This document shows, one piece after another, positions 15,324-24,235 of a stretch of DNA of 64,000 bases. Below the pieces are notes generated by a model. It did not search any database. It was not told the DNA's origin and worked only from the letters and a program-made list of their open reading frames with translations. Source of the stretch: Hyphomicrobium sp. (lineage in GTDB: Bacteria > Pseudomonadota > Alphaproteobacteria > Rhizobiales > Hyphomicrobiaceae); contig JALHMJ010000013.1 of assembly GCA_022844105.1 (NCBI GenBank), positions 1 to 64,000 of the forward strand, in the 5' to 3' direction. A program made the position numbers and the translations under genes. The first letter of the stretch is position 1; each line of letters begins with the position of its first letter.

Positions 15324-15761
15324 ATGACGTTTGCGGAACTGAAAGAAAACTTCGACCTCGTCGATGACTGGGAGGACCGCTACCGCTACGTCATCGAACT
15401 CGGGCGGGCTTTGCCGGGATTGCCGGACACCGACAAGACGGACGCGAACAAAGTGCGCGGCTGCGCCAGCCAGGTCTGGCTCGTGACGCGATTATCGCCG
15501 CAAGGGGCCGGCAAGGCGCCGTTGATGCACATCGACGGGGATAGCGATGCGCATATCGTGCGTGGGCTCGTTGCCATCCTGCTCACCATCTATCAGGACC
15601 GGTCGGCAGATGCGATCGCAGCGCACGACGCACTCACTGATTTCGCCGAACTCGGTCTGAAGGATCATCTGACGCCGCAGAGATCGAATGGTCTGGCGTC
15701 GATGGTCGCGCGGATCAGGGCAGAAGCAAAGCATGCCGTCACTCAGTCAGCTGCTGGTTGA
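15324..15761 (+). CDS. sufE: SufE, sulfur acceptor for Fe-S cluster assembly
   Basis: 145 residues, normal for SufE. The active-site cysteine is Cys47 in NKVRGCASQVWLV; it accepts persulfide sulfur from the cysteine desulfurase SufS and passes it to the SUF scaffold. The start LKENFDLVDDWEDRYRYVIE and the middle RGLVAILLTIYQD are typical. AGGA lies six bases before the ATG. The last 19 bases overlap the convergent DUF6456 gene. The rest of a suf operon is not in this window, as is usual for alphaproteobacterial sufE. Confidence 0.95.
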   Translation: MTFAELKENFDLVDDWEDRYRYVIELGRALPGLPDTDKTDANKVRGCASQVWLVTRLSPQGAGKAPLMHIDGDSDAHIVRGLVAILLTIYQDRSADAIAAHDALTDFAELGLKDHLTPQRSNGLASMVARIRAEAKHAVTQSAAG

Positions 15762-16594
15762 GCTATCACGACGCTGCTGTCGATTGAAGGCCGGTAGTCG
15801 GCAACGCCCCAGTGCCGCGAGGCCGCGTGCCGTTTTTTTTCGTCAGAGAACAAATGGTAATGGCGCGCCAGGCTGGTCAGCGCGATTTGCAGCACGACCT
15901 TGCCTGAGCGCTGCGGCCAGCCGACACTGCGCTCCAATTCCTCAAGGCCTTTGAGGAAGCAGCAGACATCGACCAGAATGCCGGAGAGTTCTGGCCCGAC
16001 GGCGTGGAGCGCACGGTTGACGCGTCCGGCGGCGGCGACCACGTTATCGGCCATCTCGACACCGCCGCCCGGTGTACCTCGCGGGCCGGCGGAAGCGCCC
16101 AACGCCGCATCCCAGTTCGCCGTCACGCGGGGCCCGAGTTGGGCGAAGGCGAAGTCGGTGCGCAGCCGCTCGCCGGCGAGGAATTGCGGTTCGGTGATCA
16201 GGGGGGAACCGTCCTTGGCGCGGCGGCGGCGGAGCCAGGCGAGCGGGCTTTCATCGAGATTTACGCCGGGCCTGTCGGATGTCGGCGCAATGTGGGCGCG
16301 GCCGGGGGCGCTGCTGACAAGACGGCGGACCGCTGCGCGGCCCTTCGCCGACAGCCGCCAGCTGTCGCTGCCGCTGACTTTTTCCACGAATCCGGCCCGG
16401 CGAGCGCGTTCGAAATCGGATCGGATCACGGAGCCGGCATTGGCGCCCTGGTGGACAAGGCACAACGGAGCGCCTGAAGGCGTGAGCGGCGGCGCCAGAA
16501 GCATGCTCGATCGCATCGCGAGCTTGCGGAGCATCTCTTCCAAACCGAGTTGCGGGCTGGACGCGGCGTGATCGGCTGCGTTCGATTTGACCAT
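15743..16594 (-). CDS. DUF6456 domain protein
   Basis: 283 residues. The N-terminal half contains a possible winged-helix segment (RSDFERARRAGFVEKV, WRLSAKGRAAVRRL). The C-terminal half has SPLAWLRRRRAKDGSPLI, FLAGERLRTDFAFAQLGPRV and NWDAALG, the hallmarks of the alphaproteobacterial DUF6456 family. Its ATG overlaps the stop of the DnaA-HTH gene by one base (TAATG), so the two are translated as a unit, which points to a shared, probably DNA-related, role. The stop region overlaps sufE. Confidence 0.8.
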   Translation of the reverse strand: MVKSNAADHAASSPQLGLEEMLRKLAMRSSMLLAPPLTPSGAPLCLVHQGANAGSVIRSDFERARRAGFVEKVSGSDSWRLSAKGRAAVRRLVSSAPGRAHIAPTSDRPGVNLDESPLAWLRRRRAKDGSPLITEPQFLAGERLRTDFAFAQLGPRVTANWDAALGASAGPRGTPGGGVEMADNVVAAAGRVNRALHAVGPELSGILVDVCCFLKGLEELERSVGWPQRSGKVVLQIALTSLARHYHLFSDEKKRHAASRHWGVADYRPSIDSSVVIAQPAAD

Positions 16595-16980
16595 TAATTT
16601 TCTCCGCGTGGCGACAGTTTGAAACGAACGATGGCCTCGAGCAGGTCAAGGATCCGGTCGAAGCGTTGGTCATCGCGCAGATCCTCGACGACACCGCACG
16701 CGTGCGCGACGGTGGTGCGATCGCGGGCGAAGATGCGGCCGACGTCGGTGAAAGTCCGGCGACACGCGACGTGGCTCAGATACATTGCAACCTGACGGGC
16801 GAGCGCGGCGCGGGCGCGGCCGCGCGTGATCGAACCGAAATCCTGGCTCCTGACGCTGAAGACAAGACCGACGCTTGTTTCAACCACGGCCCGCAATTGT
16901 TCGTCTGCCGGGCAGCTGTCGTCACAGAGGAACACCACGCTTTGGTGAACGGGGGAGGTGTCGCATTCGGGCCGGTCCAT
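16594..16980 (-). CDS. DnaA C-terminal-like helix-turn-helix protein
   Basis: 128 residues with no AAA+ domain. The C-terminal half, ARQVAMYLSHVACRRTFTDV, then GRIFARDRTTVAHAC, follows the DNA-binding domain 4 of DnaA, including the signature-like DRTTVAHAC helix that contacts the DnaA box. Such stand-alone DnaA-HTH proteins are frequent in Hyphomicrobiales; they may bind DnaA-box-like sites or act as regulators. It is coupled by TAATG to the DUF6456 gene. Confidence 0.82.
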   Translation of the reverse strand: MDRPECDTSPVHQSVVFLCDDSCPADEQLRAVVETSVGLVFSVRSQDFGSITRGRARAALARQVAMYLSHVACRRTFTDVGRIFARDRTTVAHACGVVEDLRDDQRFDRILDLLEAIVRFKLSPRGEN

Positions 16981-17164
16981 GGGAAACCTCGTGCCAAGCC
17001 GTAATCGATGCGGAAAAGGTAGGCGCGCTTGAGCACGCTGACCCGTCCTTCATAGGCGCGGGGTGAACGGCGGGGATAAATGGAATTTTTTGCCGGTCGG
17101 GCGCTTATCCCCGCAGCCGGGCCGCGTGCCAATCTCGAACCGATCGCCTGATTGGGACTGACGT

Positions 17165-17452
17165 ATGGCCACACAGAGTTCCACCGCCACACCGGGTTGC
17201 CAGCAACGCGAACGGGAATTGATGCGATTGCTGCCGCTATGGCCGCATGAAATTGCCGATCGGAGCTTGGCGGGCCGGCTTCGCGTCGTAGCGCTGCTGC
17301 GCCGCGCGCTCAGGGCCGAACGCAAGCGCGGGCTGGCGGGCCATTGGACCTACGATCTGTCGCGGCATGCGCAGCTGATCGCGCTCTATCACGCCGAACG
17401 GGTGGCCACGTGCAAGCACGCGTCTGTGAGCGAGACGCACGAGATGTCTTAA
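17165..17452 (+). CDS. Conserved hypothetical protein
   Basis: 95 residues, basic, with no signal or membrane segment. The core RERELMRLLPLWPHEIADRS and AERKRGLAGHWTYDLSRHAQ is the sort of motif seen in short conserved Hyphomicrobiales proteins; I cannot assign a family. Its stop lies 15 bases from the stop of the convergent mucR. Confidence 0.65.
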   Translation: MATQSSTATPGCQQRERELMRLLPLWPHEIADRSLAGRLRVVALLRRALRAERKRGLAGHWTYDLSRHAQLIALYHAERVATCKHASVSETHEMS

Positions 17453-17467
17453 CGGTAGGTTGACTCT

Positions 17468-17881
17468 TCAGTCGCGCTCCTTGCGCGTGCCGAGGCCCAT
17501 CTTCTTGGCCAGGTCCGAACGGGCCCGAGCGTAGTTCGGTGCAACCATCGGATAATCGGGAGGAAGGCCCCACTTGTCGCGGTAATCCTCCGGCGACAAG
17601 TTGTAGTGCGTCCGCAGGTGCCGCTTCAGCGACTTGAACTTCTTGCCGTCTTCGAGGCACACGATGTGGTCGGGCATGACCGAGCGCTTGACCGGAACTT
17701 TCGGCTTCAGTTCATCGCGCTCAGGCGGGGGCGCGCCGCCCGTCGTCACCCGGCTCAGAGCCGCGTGCGTATCGCTGATCAGCTGCGGCAACTCGCTGGT
17801 GCTCAATGTATTTTTGCTAACGAATGCGGATACGATGCGAGCCGTCAGCTCGGCGAGCCCCGGCTCGGAATTGTCTGTCAT
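17468..17881 (-). CDS. mucR: MucR/Ros family zinc-finger transcriptional regulator
   Basis: 137 residues, standard MucR length. The zinc-finger region DHIVCLEDGKKFKSLKRHLR followed by THYNLSPEDYRDKWGLP is almost canonical. The N-terminal ELTARIVSAFVSKNTLS segment mediates oligomerisation in the family. MucR is an H-NS-like silencer that binds AT-rich promoters and controls exopolysaccharide, motility and cell-cycle genes. The AT-rich low-GC islands in this window (Rhs tip, adhesin promoter) are plausible but unproven targets. Likely autoregulated. Confidence 0.95.
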   Translation of the reverse strand: MTDNSEPGLAELTARIVSAFVSKNTLSTSELPQLISDTHAALSRVTTGGAPPPERDELKPKVPVKRSVMPDHIVCLEDGKKFKSLKRHLRTHYNLSPEDYRDKWGLPPDYPMVAPNYARARSDLAKKMGLGTRKERD

Positions 17882-18216
17882 GGTGTCATCCCCGTCGTTC
17901 GCGCGCGCATGTGCAAGGCCCTAGTGTGGGCAAGTATTCATGACAGGTGGTTGCTAGGCGCGCCAGCCCGACATCTTTGAGGCGACTGCGTTAAGCTTGG
18001 ATAACCGGCAATAATTTTTTGTGAACTCTAGATGTCGGTCGCCGATCCCGGGCGGGGGAGGCTCGCCGCAGGGGAACTCGCCGCATGTCTGGGCGCGGTC
18101 GCGTCGCGGCTTTGGCCCGGCTGCTGGCCACATGCGCGGCAAGCGGCTAGACAGCCCATCCAGGTTGCCGCTGCGTTCAGCCCGGCTCCATCATCCCAAG
18201 ATCATCGAGGTTATTC
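17882..18216. other. Intergenic region between mucR and the oligopeptidase gene
   Basis: 335 bases between divergent genes, probably holding the mucR promoter (AT-rich stretch around 17990-18030, including a TAATTTTTTG run) and the promoter of the downstream peptidase gene. MucR autoregulation is likely there. No gene or terminator was seen. Confidence 0.5.
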
Positions 18217-20316
18217 GTGACCGTCCTTCCTCCTCCCGCCGCACGCCAGAAATCCCATGTCACGACGTGGCACGGTACGTCACTGGAAGATCCCTTTGCC
18301 TGGATCAGAGCGGACAACTGGCAAGAGGTGATGCGCAACCCCAGCGCGCTCGATCCCGAGATCCGCGCCTACCTGGACGCGGAGAATTCGTTCGCGGATG
18401 CTGCGCTCGCCGATACCGCCGCGTTGCAGTCGACGCTCTTTGAAGAAATGAAGGCGCGGCTCAAGCCTGACGACCGCACGGTGCCGAGCCCCGATGGGGT
18501 GTTTGAATATTTTTCAAGTTTCGCGGCAGGCGGGCAGTATCCCCGGCTTTGTCGGCGTCCGCGTGGCGGGGGCGAGGAAACCATTCTGATCGATGGCAAC
18601 GCCGAGGCCTCGGGCAAGACTTACTGGGATCTGGGCGCGGCGAGCCACAGTCCCGATCACACGCTCGTCGCCTACTCGACGGACGACAAAGGTTCGGAGC
18701 TCTACACGGTCCGCATTCGCGATCTGGCCACCGGCGAAAATCTGGCCGACGAAATCACCGACACGCGCGGCGACATCGCATGGGGCAACGACAGCCGGAC
18801 GCTCTATTACATCCGCGTCGATGCCAACCACCGGCCGCGCGCGGTCTGGCGGCATACAATCGGCAAACCGGCTGACAGTGATGAACTCGTCTATGAAGAG
18901 GCCGACGAAAGCTTCTTTCTCGCGCTCGGGCGGACGCAATCGCGAGCGTTCGTGCTCATCAATGCGCATGATCATCAGACCAGCGAATTCCACGTTCTCG
19001 ATGCGAACGATCCAAATGCGACACCGCGGGTCATCGCGCCCCGTGTCACGGGACACGAATACGACGTCGAGCATCACAGCAATCGCTTTGTCATCACGAC
19101 CAACTCGGACGGCGCGGAGGATTTCCGTATCGTCGAAGCGCCTGTTGCCGCGCCGGGGCTGGAGAATTGGGTCGAGATCGTGCCGCATCGCACCGGCCGG
19201 CTCATCATCGAGACGGTCGTCACGGCGCATCACATCACGCGGCTTGAACGCGAAGATGGCCTGCCGCGCATCGTTGTCCGCCGCATCGCAGATGGCGCGG
19301 AACACCCAATCGCCTTTGCGGAAGAAGCCTACTCGCTCGGCATCGCCGGCGGATATGAATTCAATACGTCCAATCTGCGCTTCACCTACTCGTCAATGAC
19401 GACGCCAGCCGAGACCTACGATTACGATATGGCCACCCACGCGCGTGTTCTGCGCAAGCGCCAGGAAATCCCATCGGGGCACAACCCGGAGGACTATGTC
19501 ACGCGGCGGCTCTTCGCGCTGGCACCGGACGGGGAGCGGGTGCCGGTGTCGCTCCTCTATCGCAAGTCGACGCCGCTCGACGGCAGCGCGCCGGCGTTCC
19601 TCTACGGCTACGGTGCATATGGCATTTCGATGCCGGCATCGTTTTCAACAGGACGGCTGTCGCTCGTTGACCGCGGCTTCATTTTTGCCATCGCGCATGT
19701 GCGCGGCGGCAAGGAAAAAGGCTATCGCTGGTACAAGGAAGGCAAGGCCGAAAAGAAGCCGAACACTTTTACCGATTTCATCGCGGCCGGCGAGTTGCTC
19801 GTCGCGGAGGGCCTGACGCAGCGTGGGCGGATCGTTGCGAACGGCGGATCGGCGGGCGGGATGCTGATGGGGGCAGTTGCCAACCTCGCCCCGGAGCTTT
19901 TTCTCGGCATCATCGCCGACGTGCCGTTCGTCGATGTGCTCAACACCATGCTCGACAAGGATTTGCCGCTGACACCGCCGGAGTGGCCGGAGTGGGGCAA
20001 CCCGATCGAGAGCGCGCAGGATTTTGCGACGATCCGATCCTACTCGCCCTATGACAACGTGACGGCCAAGTCCTATCCCCACATTCTGGCCACGGGCGGG
20101 CTCACCGATCCGCGCGTGACGTATTGGGAGCCGGCCAAGTGGGTGGCGAAGCTGCGGACGCTCAACGCAAGCGACAATCTTCTACTGCTGAAAATCAACA
20201 TGGGCGCCGGGCATGGCGGTGCGTCAGGCCGATTTGAGCGCTTGAAAGAAACCGCGCGCGATTTCGCCTTTGCCTTGAAAATCGCGGGGCGCGCCGGTGA
20301 ACCTGGAGCGGCTTGA
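18217..20316 (+). CDS. ptrB: Oligopeptidase B (S9A prolyl oligopeptidase family)
   Basis: 699 residues, starting at GTG with GAGG upstream. The N-terminal half is the seven-bladed propeller region (SPDHTLVAYSTDDKGSELYT, GDIAWGNDSRTLYY). The C-terminal hydrolase domain has Ser545 in NGGSAGGML, Asp631 in GLTDPRVTYWE and His666 in GAGHGGASGR, all in the expected places. The enzyme is cytoplasmic and cleaves short peptides after basic residues. No operon partner is visible; downstream lies the convergent TadG-like gene, from which a terminator hairpin separates it. Confidence 0.93.
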   Translation: MTVLPPPAARQKSHVTTWHGTSLEDPFAWIRADNWQEVMRNPSALDPEIRAYLDAENSFADAALADTAALQSTLFEEMKARLKPDDRTVPSPDGVFEYFSSFAAGGQYPRLCRRPRGGGEETILIDGNAEASGKTYWDLGAASHSPDHTLVAYSTDDKGSELYTVRIRDLATGENLADEITDTRGDIAWGNDSRTLYYIRVDANHRPRAVWRHTIGKPADSDELVYEEADESFFLALGRTQSRAFVLINAHDHQTSEFHVLDANDPNATPRVIAPRVTGHEYDVEHHSNRFVITTNSDGAEDFRIVEAPVAAPGLENWVEIVPHRTGRLIIETVVTAHHITRLEREDGLPRIVVRRIADGAEHPIAFAEEAYSLGIAGGYEFNTSNLRFTYSSMTTPAETYDYDMATHARVLRKRQEIPSGHNPEDYVTRRLFALAPDGERVPVSLLYRKSTPLDGSAPAFLYGYGAYGISMPASFSTGRLSLVDRGFIFAIAHVRGGKEKGYRWYKEGKAEKKPNTFTDFIAAGELLVAEGLTQRGRIVANGGSAGGMLMGAVANLAPELFLGIIADVPFVDVLNTMLDKDLPLTPPEWPEWGNPIESAQDFATIRSYSPYDNVTAKSYPHILATGGLTDPRVTYWEPAKWVAKLRTLNASDNLLLLKINMGAGHGGASGRFERLKETARDFAFALKIAGRAGEPGAA

Positions 20317-20327
20317 ACGTCTTGAAT

Positions 20328-20361
20328 GAAAAAGGGCGGCGTCTCTTGTGAGACGCCGCCC
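20328..20361 (-). terminator. Rho-independent terminator of the TadG-like gene
   Basis: On the minus strand, a 12-bp perfect GGGCGGCGTCTC/GAGACGCCGCCC stem with an ACAA loop is followed by TTTTTC. It lies 27 bases after the TadG stop. In the plus direction the hairpin is present but lacks a T tract. Confidence 0.85.
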
Positions 20362-20387
20362 AGTTATAAGCGGGAGCGTGATGATCC

Positions 20388-21980
20388 TTATTCCTGGATC
20401 AAGACCGTCTTGTCGTCGCTGGAGCGGGTCACAATCGTCACGAGCGAACTGCCGATCTGGTTGAAGGCTTGCTTTAGAGCGTTACCGTCGTAGGGGAAGT
20501 AGTATTTACCCGGGGACGCACAGTAGATGAGAGTCTGGCGGGCCGGATTGGTCGCGCTCGTGCTGATATCAAAGCCAACCGTGTAGACCGTAATGCCCTG
20601 GGCTTTCATGTTGTCGCACAGAGCCTTGGCCTGGTCGATGGCGGTCGTCGAAGTCCATGACGAGTTATATTCACCGTCCGTCATCAGCACTGCGGCCTTG
20701 ATCGTGTTGGTGTCGTCGTACTCGGCCACGTCGCCGTCACCCGAACCCCAGAACCGGTTCCAATTCGGGGCCAGCATGTACCAGCTCCAGGCAGTGCCCG
20801 TGTGGCCGGCCGTTGTGCTCAACGCGCTGAATGTGGCGATGTGATCCTTCAGCGATTGCTTGTCGGTGGTCAACGGCTTGATCTCGGGGATCGTGCAGTT
20901 GTTTTGCGACGAAGAGTACTGGTCGGTCAGCACCGTGCTGTTGGGATTGTTGACACCGACATAGCTACCCGACTGCGGTTCAGCATCCGTGTATCGGTCG
21001 GTGCCCTGGCGTTCCGTGAGGCAGGTGCGGATAAAGCGCGTGGCGAACCTCGGCACCTGCGTCGTGACGCGGTCGGGCGTCGAGTACTCATCCTTTTTGT
21101 TGTTCACGCGCTTGGTATAGTTGTCCTTGCAGAACTGTTCACCCTGCGCGTTCGTGTAACTGCTGTAGGCCGTCGCCGACTTAACGCGGTTGCGGCAATT
21201 GGTTAGAGACTGCCAAGAAAAGTTCGTGGTGCTCAACACATAGACCGTGTTGGTGCCATTCGGGACTTGGATCGTCGGAGCAAGGCCGGTTGCCGCCGCA
21301 GCGAACGTGCCGGCATTGATGCGATCGGTGAACGGCACCAGGCCGACGCGGCGATTGTTCACGGCAAGGTCATTCGGCATGACGATGTCGAGGAAGTCTG
21401 TCGCCGCGGCTTTCATGTCGACGATCTTCGTCGAGCCGCTCGATGTCGTTTCGGCCATCGAGCCCGACACGTCGAGCATGATCGACAATTCGAGGTTCTT
21501 CGTGCCCTGTTCGCTGTTGGAAGCAACGGCGCCCTTGGTGAACACCTCGACGTCCAATACATCCTTACCCAGGAAGCCAAGAAACGGCGTGTCGATGGTG
21601 GTGCGCAGCACCGGCCGAACCGAAGACGTCGCCGGATCAATCACCGAGCCGTCAACGTGAACGACGCGAGCGCCGATGACGCTGCTGCCGTTGTTGTTTT
21701 CTTCGCGGGCGCGGACCATGCCGTCCTTGTCGAGGCCCTGGTCGATAAAGGTCAGCAGGCGCTGCTGGCCCTTATTGACGTCGCCGGTCTTGCGATACTC
21801 GTTGAGACCGGCAGACGTTGCCGCATCGGCCACCGCCTGGAGCTGCGTATGCAGCCGATATGCGCGGCCATAGTCGACAGCCACACCGATCGATCCGAGG
21901 ACCGGCAGCATGAATAGTGCGAACAGGATGGCGACGTTGCCGCGTTCATCGCGGATCAAGTTTGGTCGTTTGTGTAACAT
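20388..21980 (-). CDS. TadG-like protein with von Willebrand factor A domain
   Basis: 530 residues. The N-terminus RDERGNVAILFALFMLPVLG is the TadE/TadG-type membrane anchor (helix about 16-36) with the short pseudopilin-like leader. The VWA domain starts near residue 165 with the metal-site motif DVSGS at 170-174 and later VLMTDGEYNSSW. TadG proteins belong to the Tad/Flp pilus machinery, but no other tad genes are here, so this is an isolated copy of the type frequent in Hyphomicrobiales. Transcription ends at the hairpin at 20328-20361. Confidence 0.85.
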   Translation of the reverse strand: MLHKRPNLIRDERGNVAILFALFMLPVLGSIGVAVDYGRAYRLHTQLQAVADAATSAGLNEYRKTGDVNKGQQRLLTFIDQGLDKDGMVRAREENNNGSSVIGARVVHVDGSVIDPATSSVRPVLRTTIDTPFLGFLGKDVLDVEVFTKGAVASNSEQGTKNLELSIMLDVSGSMAETTSSGSTKIVDMKAAATDFLDIVMPNDLAVNNRRVGLVPFTDRINAGTFAAAATGLAPTIQVPNGTNTVYVLSTTNFSWQSLTNCRNRVKSATAYSSYTNAQGEQFCKDNYTKRVNNKKDEYSTPDRVTTQVPRFATRFIRTCLTERQGTDRYTDAEPQSGSYVGVNNPNSTVLTDQYSSSQNNCTIPEIKPLTTDKQSLKDHIATFSALSTTAGHTGTAWSWYMLAPNWNRFWGSGDGDVAEYDDTNTIKAAVLMTDGEYNSSWTSTTAIDQAKALCDNMKAQGITVYTVGFDISTSATNPARQTLIYCASPGKYYFPYDGNALKQAFNQIGSSLVTIVTRSSDDKTVLIQE

Positions 21981-22174
21981 GGATGTGCTCCCACTTCAGA
22001 GAATGTGGATGCACATTGCCCGGCTCTTATTCCCCATTTGATACTGGAATAGTTCGAATTGTTCGCAAGTCGCCTTTGATACAGGCAAGATCAAATGCTG
22101 ATGAAAATGATCTTGAAGTTTGACTAAGCGTTGCTCCACGCGCCTTAACGCTTTCTTCACCACGATCAGCACAG

Positions 22175-22210
22175 GAAAAAGAAAAAGAGCACAGCTTGCG
22201 GCTGCGCTCT
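22175..22210 (-). terminator. Second tandem terminator after the membrane-protein gene
   Basis: On the minus strand, GAGCGCAGC and GCTGTGCTC pair over 9 bp with one G-U pair and a CGCAA loop, followed by TTTTTCTTTTTCC. It lies just after the first terminator at 22223-22252, giving a strong tandem stop before the TadG-like gene promoter. Confidence 0.7.
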
Positions 22211-22222
22211 TGTCGGGTGCAC

Positions 22223-22252
22223 ACAAAAGAAAAGGGCCGCTTTCGCGGCCCC
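22223..22252 (-). terminator. Rho-independent terminator of the membrane-protein gene
   Basis: On the minus strand, GGGGCCGC-GAAA-GCGGCCC followed by TTTTCTTTT, 15 bases after the stop of the gene at 22267. A GAAA tetraloop and a U-rich tail make it a classical terminator. Confidence 0.85.
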
Positions 22253-22266
22253 TCCGTCGCCTATTT

Positions 22267-23493
22267 CTAGGCAGCCTTGTCTTTGAAGGCCGGCAGCTTC
22301 TTATCCTCCTCGGCGTCCCGTGCGCCCTTCAGGGCGATACCGATGTAACGAACTCTTCCACCTAGCTTGGCTTTCTGGACCCCCAGTTCGCCAAACTCAC
22401 GTCCAAAGGTCGGCAGTGCGAGTGGTTCCTTTTCCTTCTCTTCACACCACGCGCAGTACTCTTCGTACAGTTCGGTTGCCGTCATGCTGGAACCGTCCTG
22501 CGTCTGGACACTCTCCTTGTAGAAGCGCTCCACATCGGTCTCGGGAGCCATAAGACGTTGAGGCGCCGGCGCCGACTTGTTGTCGTTTGCACCGGAACGC
22601 GGTTTTGCAGAGATCTGCGCGGGCGCCGCCTCTCGGACGGGGGCCGCCACCGCTACCGCAGCGGTGATCACAGGCGTGGCAATCGATGCCATGACGGGAG
22701 CGGCCGGAGCCAATTCGTCATACATGCGCCACTGACTGAAGGCGATGAACATACCAAGACCAGAACCAACTTCGAGAAGAAGCGCGATGAAAATCGTCAT
22801 CACGATCTGCACGGTGTCAATGCTGAGACCCGACAGCTTGGCAAGTACGGCCGCCTGCGGATCGGCTTCGGCCATGGCGGCCGATCCCGTCGCTGACGAC
22901 AACTTGCCGGAGAGCTCGCTGATACGGACGGTCAGCTTTTCAGCTTCGCGGCCGGCTGCGAGTTCAGCCGTCATGGCGTGATAGGACTGGCAGAAGTCGC
23001 GCCCCTGCTTGCCCTGCACGTCCGTGCAGCCCTTGGTCCAGCCCCATGGGCGCTGGTTCTGGGCGTTGTCGAGATCGCTTTGCACGACGCCGACCGGCCG
23101 GTGCTGTGGCACCCAACCGAGCTGCTCCTGTGCCCGCGCAAGGTCGGAGCGCACGTCCTTGTACGTCTGGGCCTGCACCTGGCGTTGGCCAGTGGTGTCC
23201 AGACGGTTCAAGGCCGCGTGACCGAGTGCGGAGGTCAGCGAGTAGGCGGTACAAACGACACCAACCAACAAGGCCGCAGCTGCCTGCGACCACATCTTGT
23301 TTCTGATAGCGGCGAAAAAGAAGAACGGAACGAGCGCTTTCAGGCAATCCGCGGCGGCCGAAGCCGATCCGTAAATTATGCCGTCAAGCTCGGTTTTTCC
23401 GAGACTGTAGCCGAAACGCCAGTTCATCGCAGCGGACACGGCGAGTAGTACGCCGGCTGCGAGAACGCCTAGTACACCCATGAGGTGTCGCAT
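22267..23493 (-). CDS. Multi-span membrane protein of unknown function
   Basis: 408 residues from the ATG at 23493 with GGAGAGG directly upstream. Membrane helices: HLMGVLGVLAAGVLLAVSAA, a second around ALVPFFFFAAI, a third QAAAALLVGVVCTAYSLTSA, then a long charged, probably coiled extracytoplasmic loop with three cysteines, and a last helix TVQIVMTIFIALLLEVGSGL. The cytoplasmic tail ends with MTATELYEEYCAWCEEKEKE and a winged-helix-like FGREFGELGVQKAKLGGRVR, which resembles the C-terminal domain of some phage and plasmid primases. I do not recognise the family; a mobile-element origin is possible. Two tandem terminators follow it. Confidence 0.6.
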   Translation of the reverse strand: MRHLMGVLGVLAAGVLLAVSAAMNWRFGYSLGKTELDGIIYGSASAAADCLKALVPFFFFAAIRNKMWSQAAAALLVGVVCTAYSLTSALGHAALNRLDTTGQRQVQAQTYKDVRSDLARAQEQLGWVPQHRPVGVVQSDLDNAQNQRPWGWTKGCTDVQGKQGRDFCQSYHAMTAELAAGREAEKLTVRISELSGKLSSATGSAAMAEADPQAAVLAKLSGLSIDTVQIVMTIFIALLLEVGSGLGMFIAFSQWRMYDELAPAAPVMASIATPVITAAVAVAAPVREAAPAQISAKPRSGANDNKSAPAPQRLMAPETDVERFYKESVQTQDGSSMTATELYEEYCAWCEEKEKEPLALPTFGREFGELGVQKAKLGGRVRYIGIALKGARDAEEDKKLPAFKDKAA

Positions 23494-24029
23494 AGCCCTC
23501 TCCATTGCACAGAACCGGTCGGACGCTGGAAACCCCCTTCGTCCCGGTTCGTTTTTATCTTGTTGTCCGGAGGGAACACGGAAAGCCGGCAGAGCAACTG
23601 ACACGAGCCCTTTCCCGCCTTCGAATCGATCCGTTTGAGCTGCCGGTCCCATCCCCAAATGGTGGCCGGCGCGGATCGCAACGATGGCTGGAACGATCTC
23701 GAGACTTGCCGGACCTTCAACCTTATCCTCGCCTTGTGCACAGGCTGAACTGCCGCTAGAGCCAGCTGGTGCAAAACGTCAAAGCGAAGGGCTGAAGCAA
23801 ACAAGTGTCGTACGCGACACACTTCCCTCAAACGAGGACGCTAAGCGATTCGAAATCTTTTGTTAAGGGAATCAGAACTGTAGACAAGTCCGGTGGTCTG
23901 GGGGGCCGAGCAGGTGACATTCGCGACACATATCGCGTTGGTGACTCTATCCACATGACCCTATCGACTTGTTCACCGGTTATCCCCCGCACCCGCGTTC
24001 GGGCTGTCGATAACTTTGCTGCACGCTCC

Positions 24030-24123
24030 GAGGGGCTATTGGCCGAGGGCACTGACCGAGGGGCACTGACCGAGGGGCACTGGCCGAGGGGCACTGGCCC
24101 AGGGGCACTGGCCCAGGGGCACC
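24030..24123. repeat. 14-bp tandem repeat, about six copies
   Basis: Unit GAGGGGCACTGACC with variants GAGGGGCACTGGCC and CAGGGGCACTGGCC, four near-perfect units in the middle and degenerate units at both ends. Period 14. It does not encode a convincing protein; the length is not a multiple of three, so a coding role is unlikely. Confidence 0.85.
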
Positions 24124-24217
24124 GAGCAACGATCAGTGTTCGGCCTGTAATTCCAAAATCGGACTTAGTCGAACAAAGAGTTAGCCGAATTGACGTCTTA
24201 CCGACGGACGCGAAATA

Positions 24218-24235
24218 GGTTACTTTTCGGTAACC
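24218..24235. promoter_or_regulatory. GGTTAC-N6-GTAACC inverted repeat
   Basis: A perfect 6-bp inverted repeat with a 6-base spacer (TTTTCG), 163 bases upstream of the gene at 24398. It could be an operator for a dimeric regulator or a short hairpin; I cannot decide from sequence. Confidence 0.35.

Noticed and set aside
23947-24013. Chromosomal replication origin
   Set aside because: The DnaA-box-like sites are imperfect and few, and none of the usual alphaproteobacterial oriC neighbours (hemE, parAB, gidA, dnaA) is present; kept only as a low-confidence element-origin idea.
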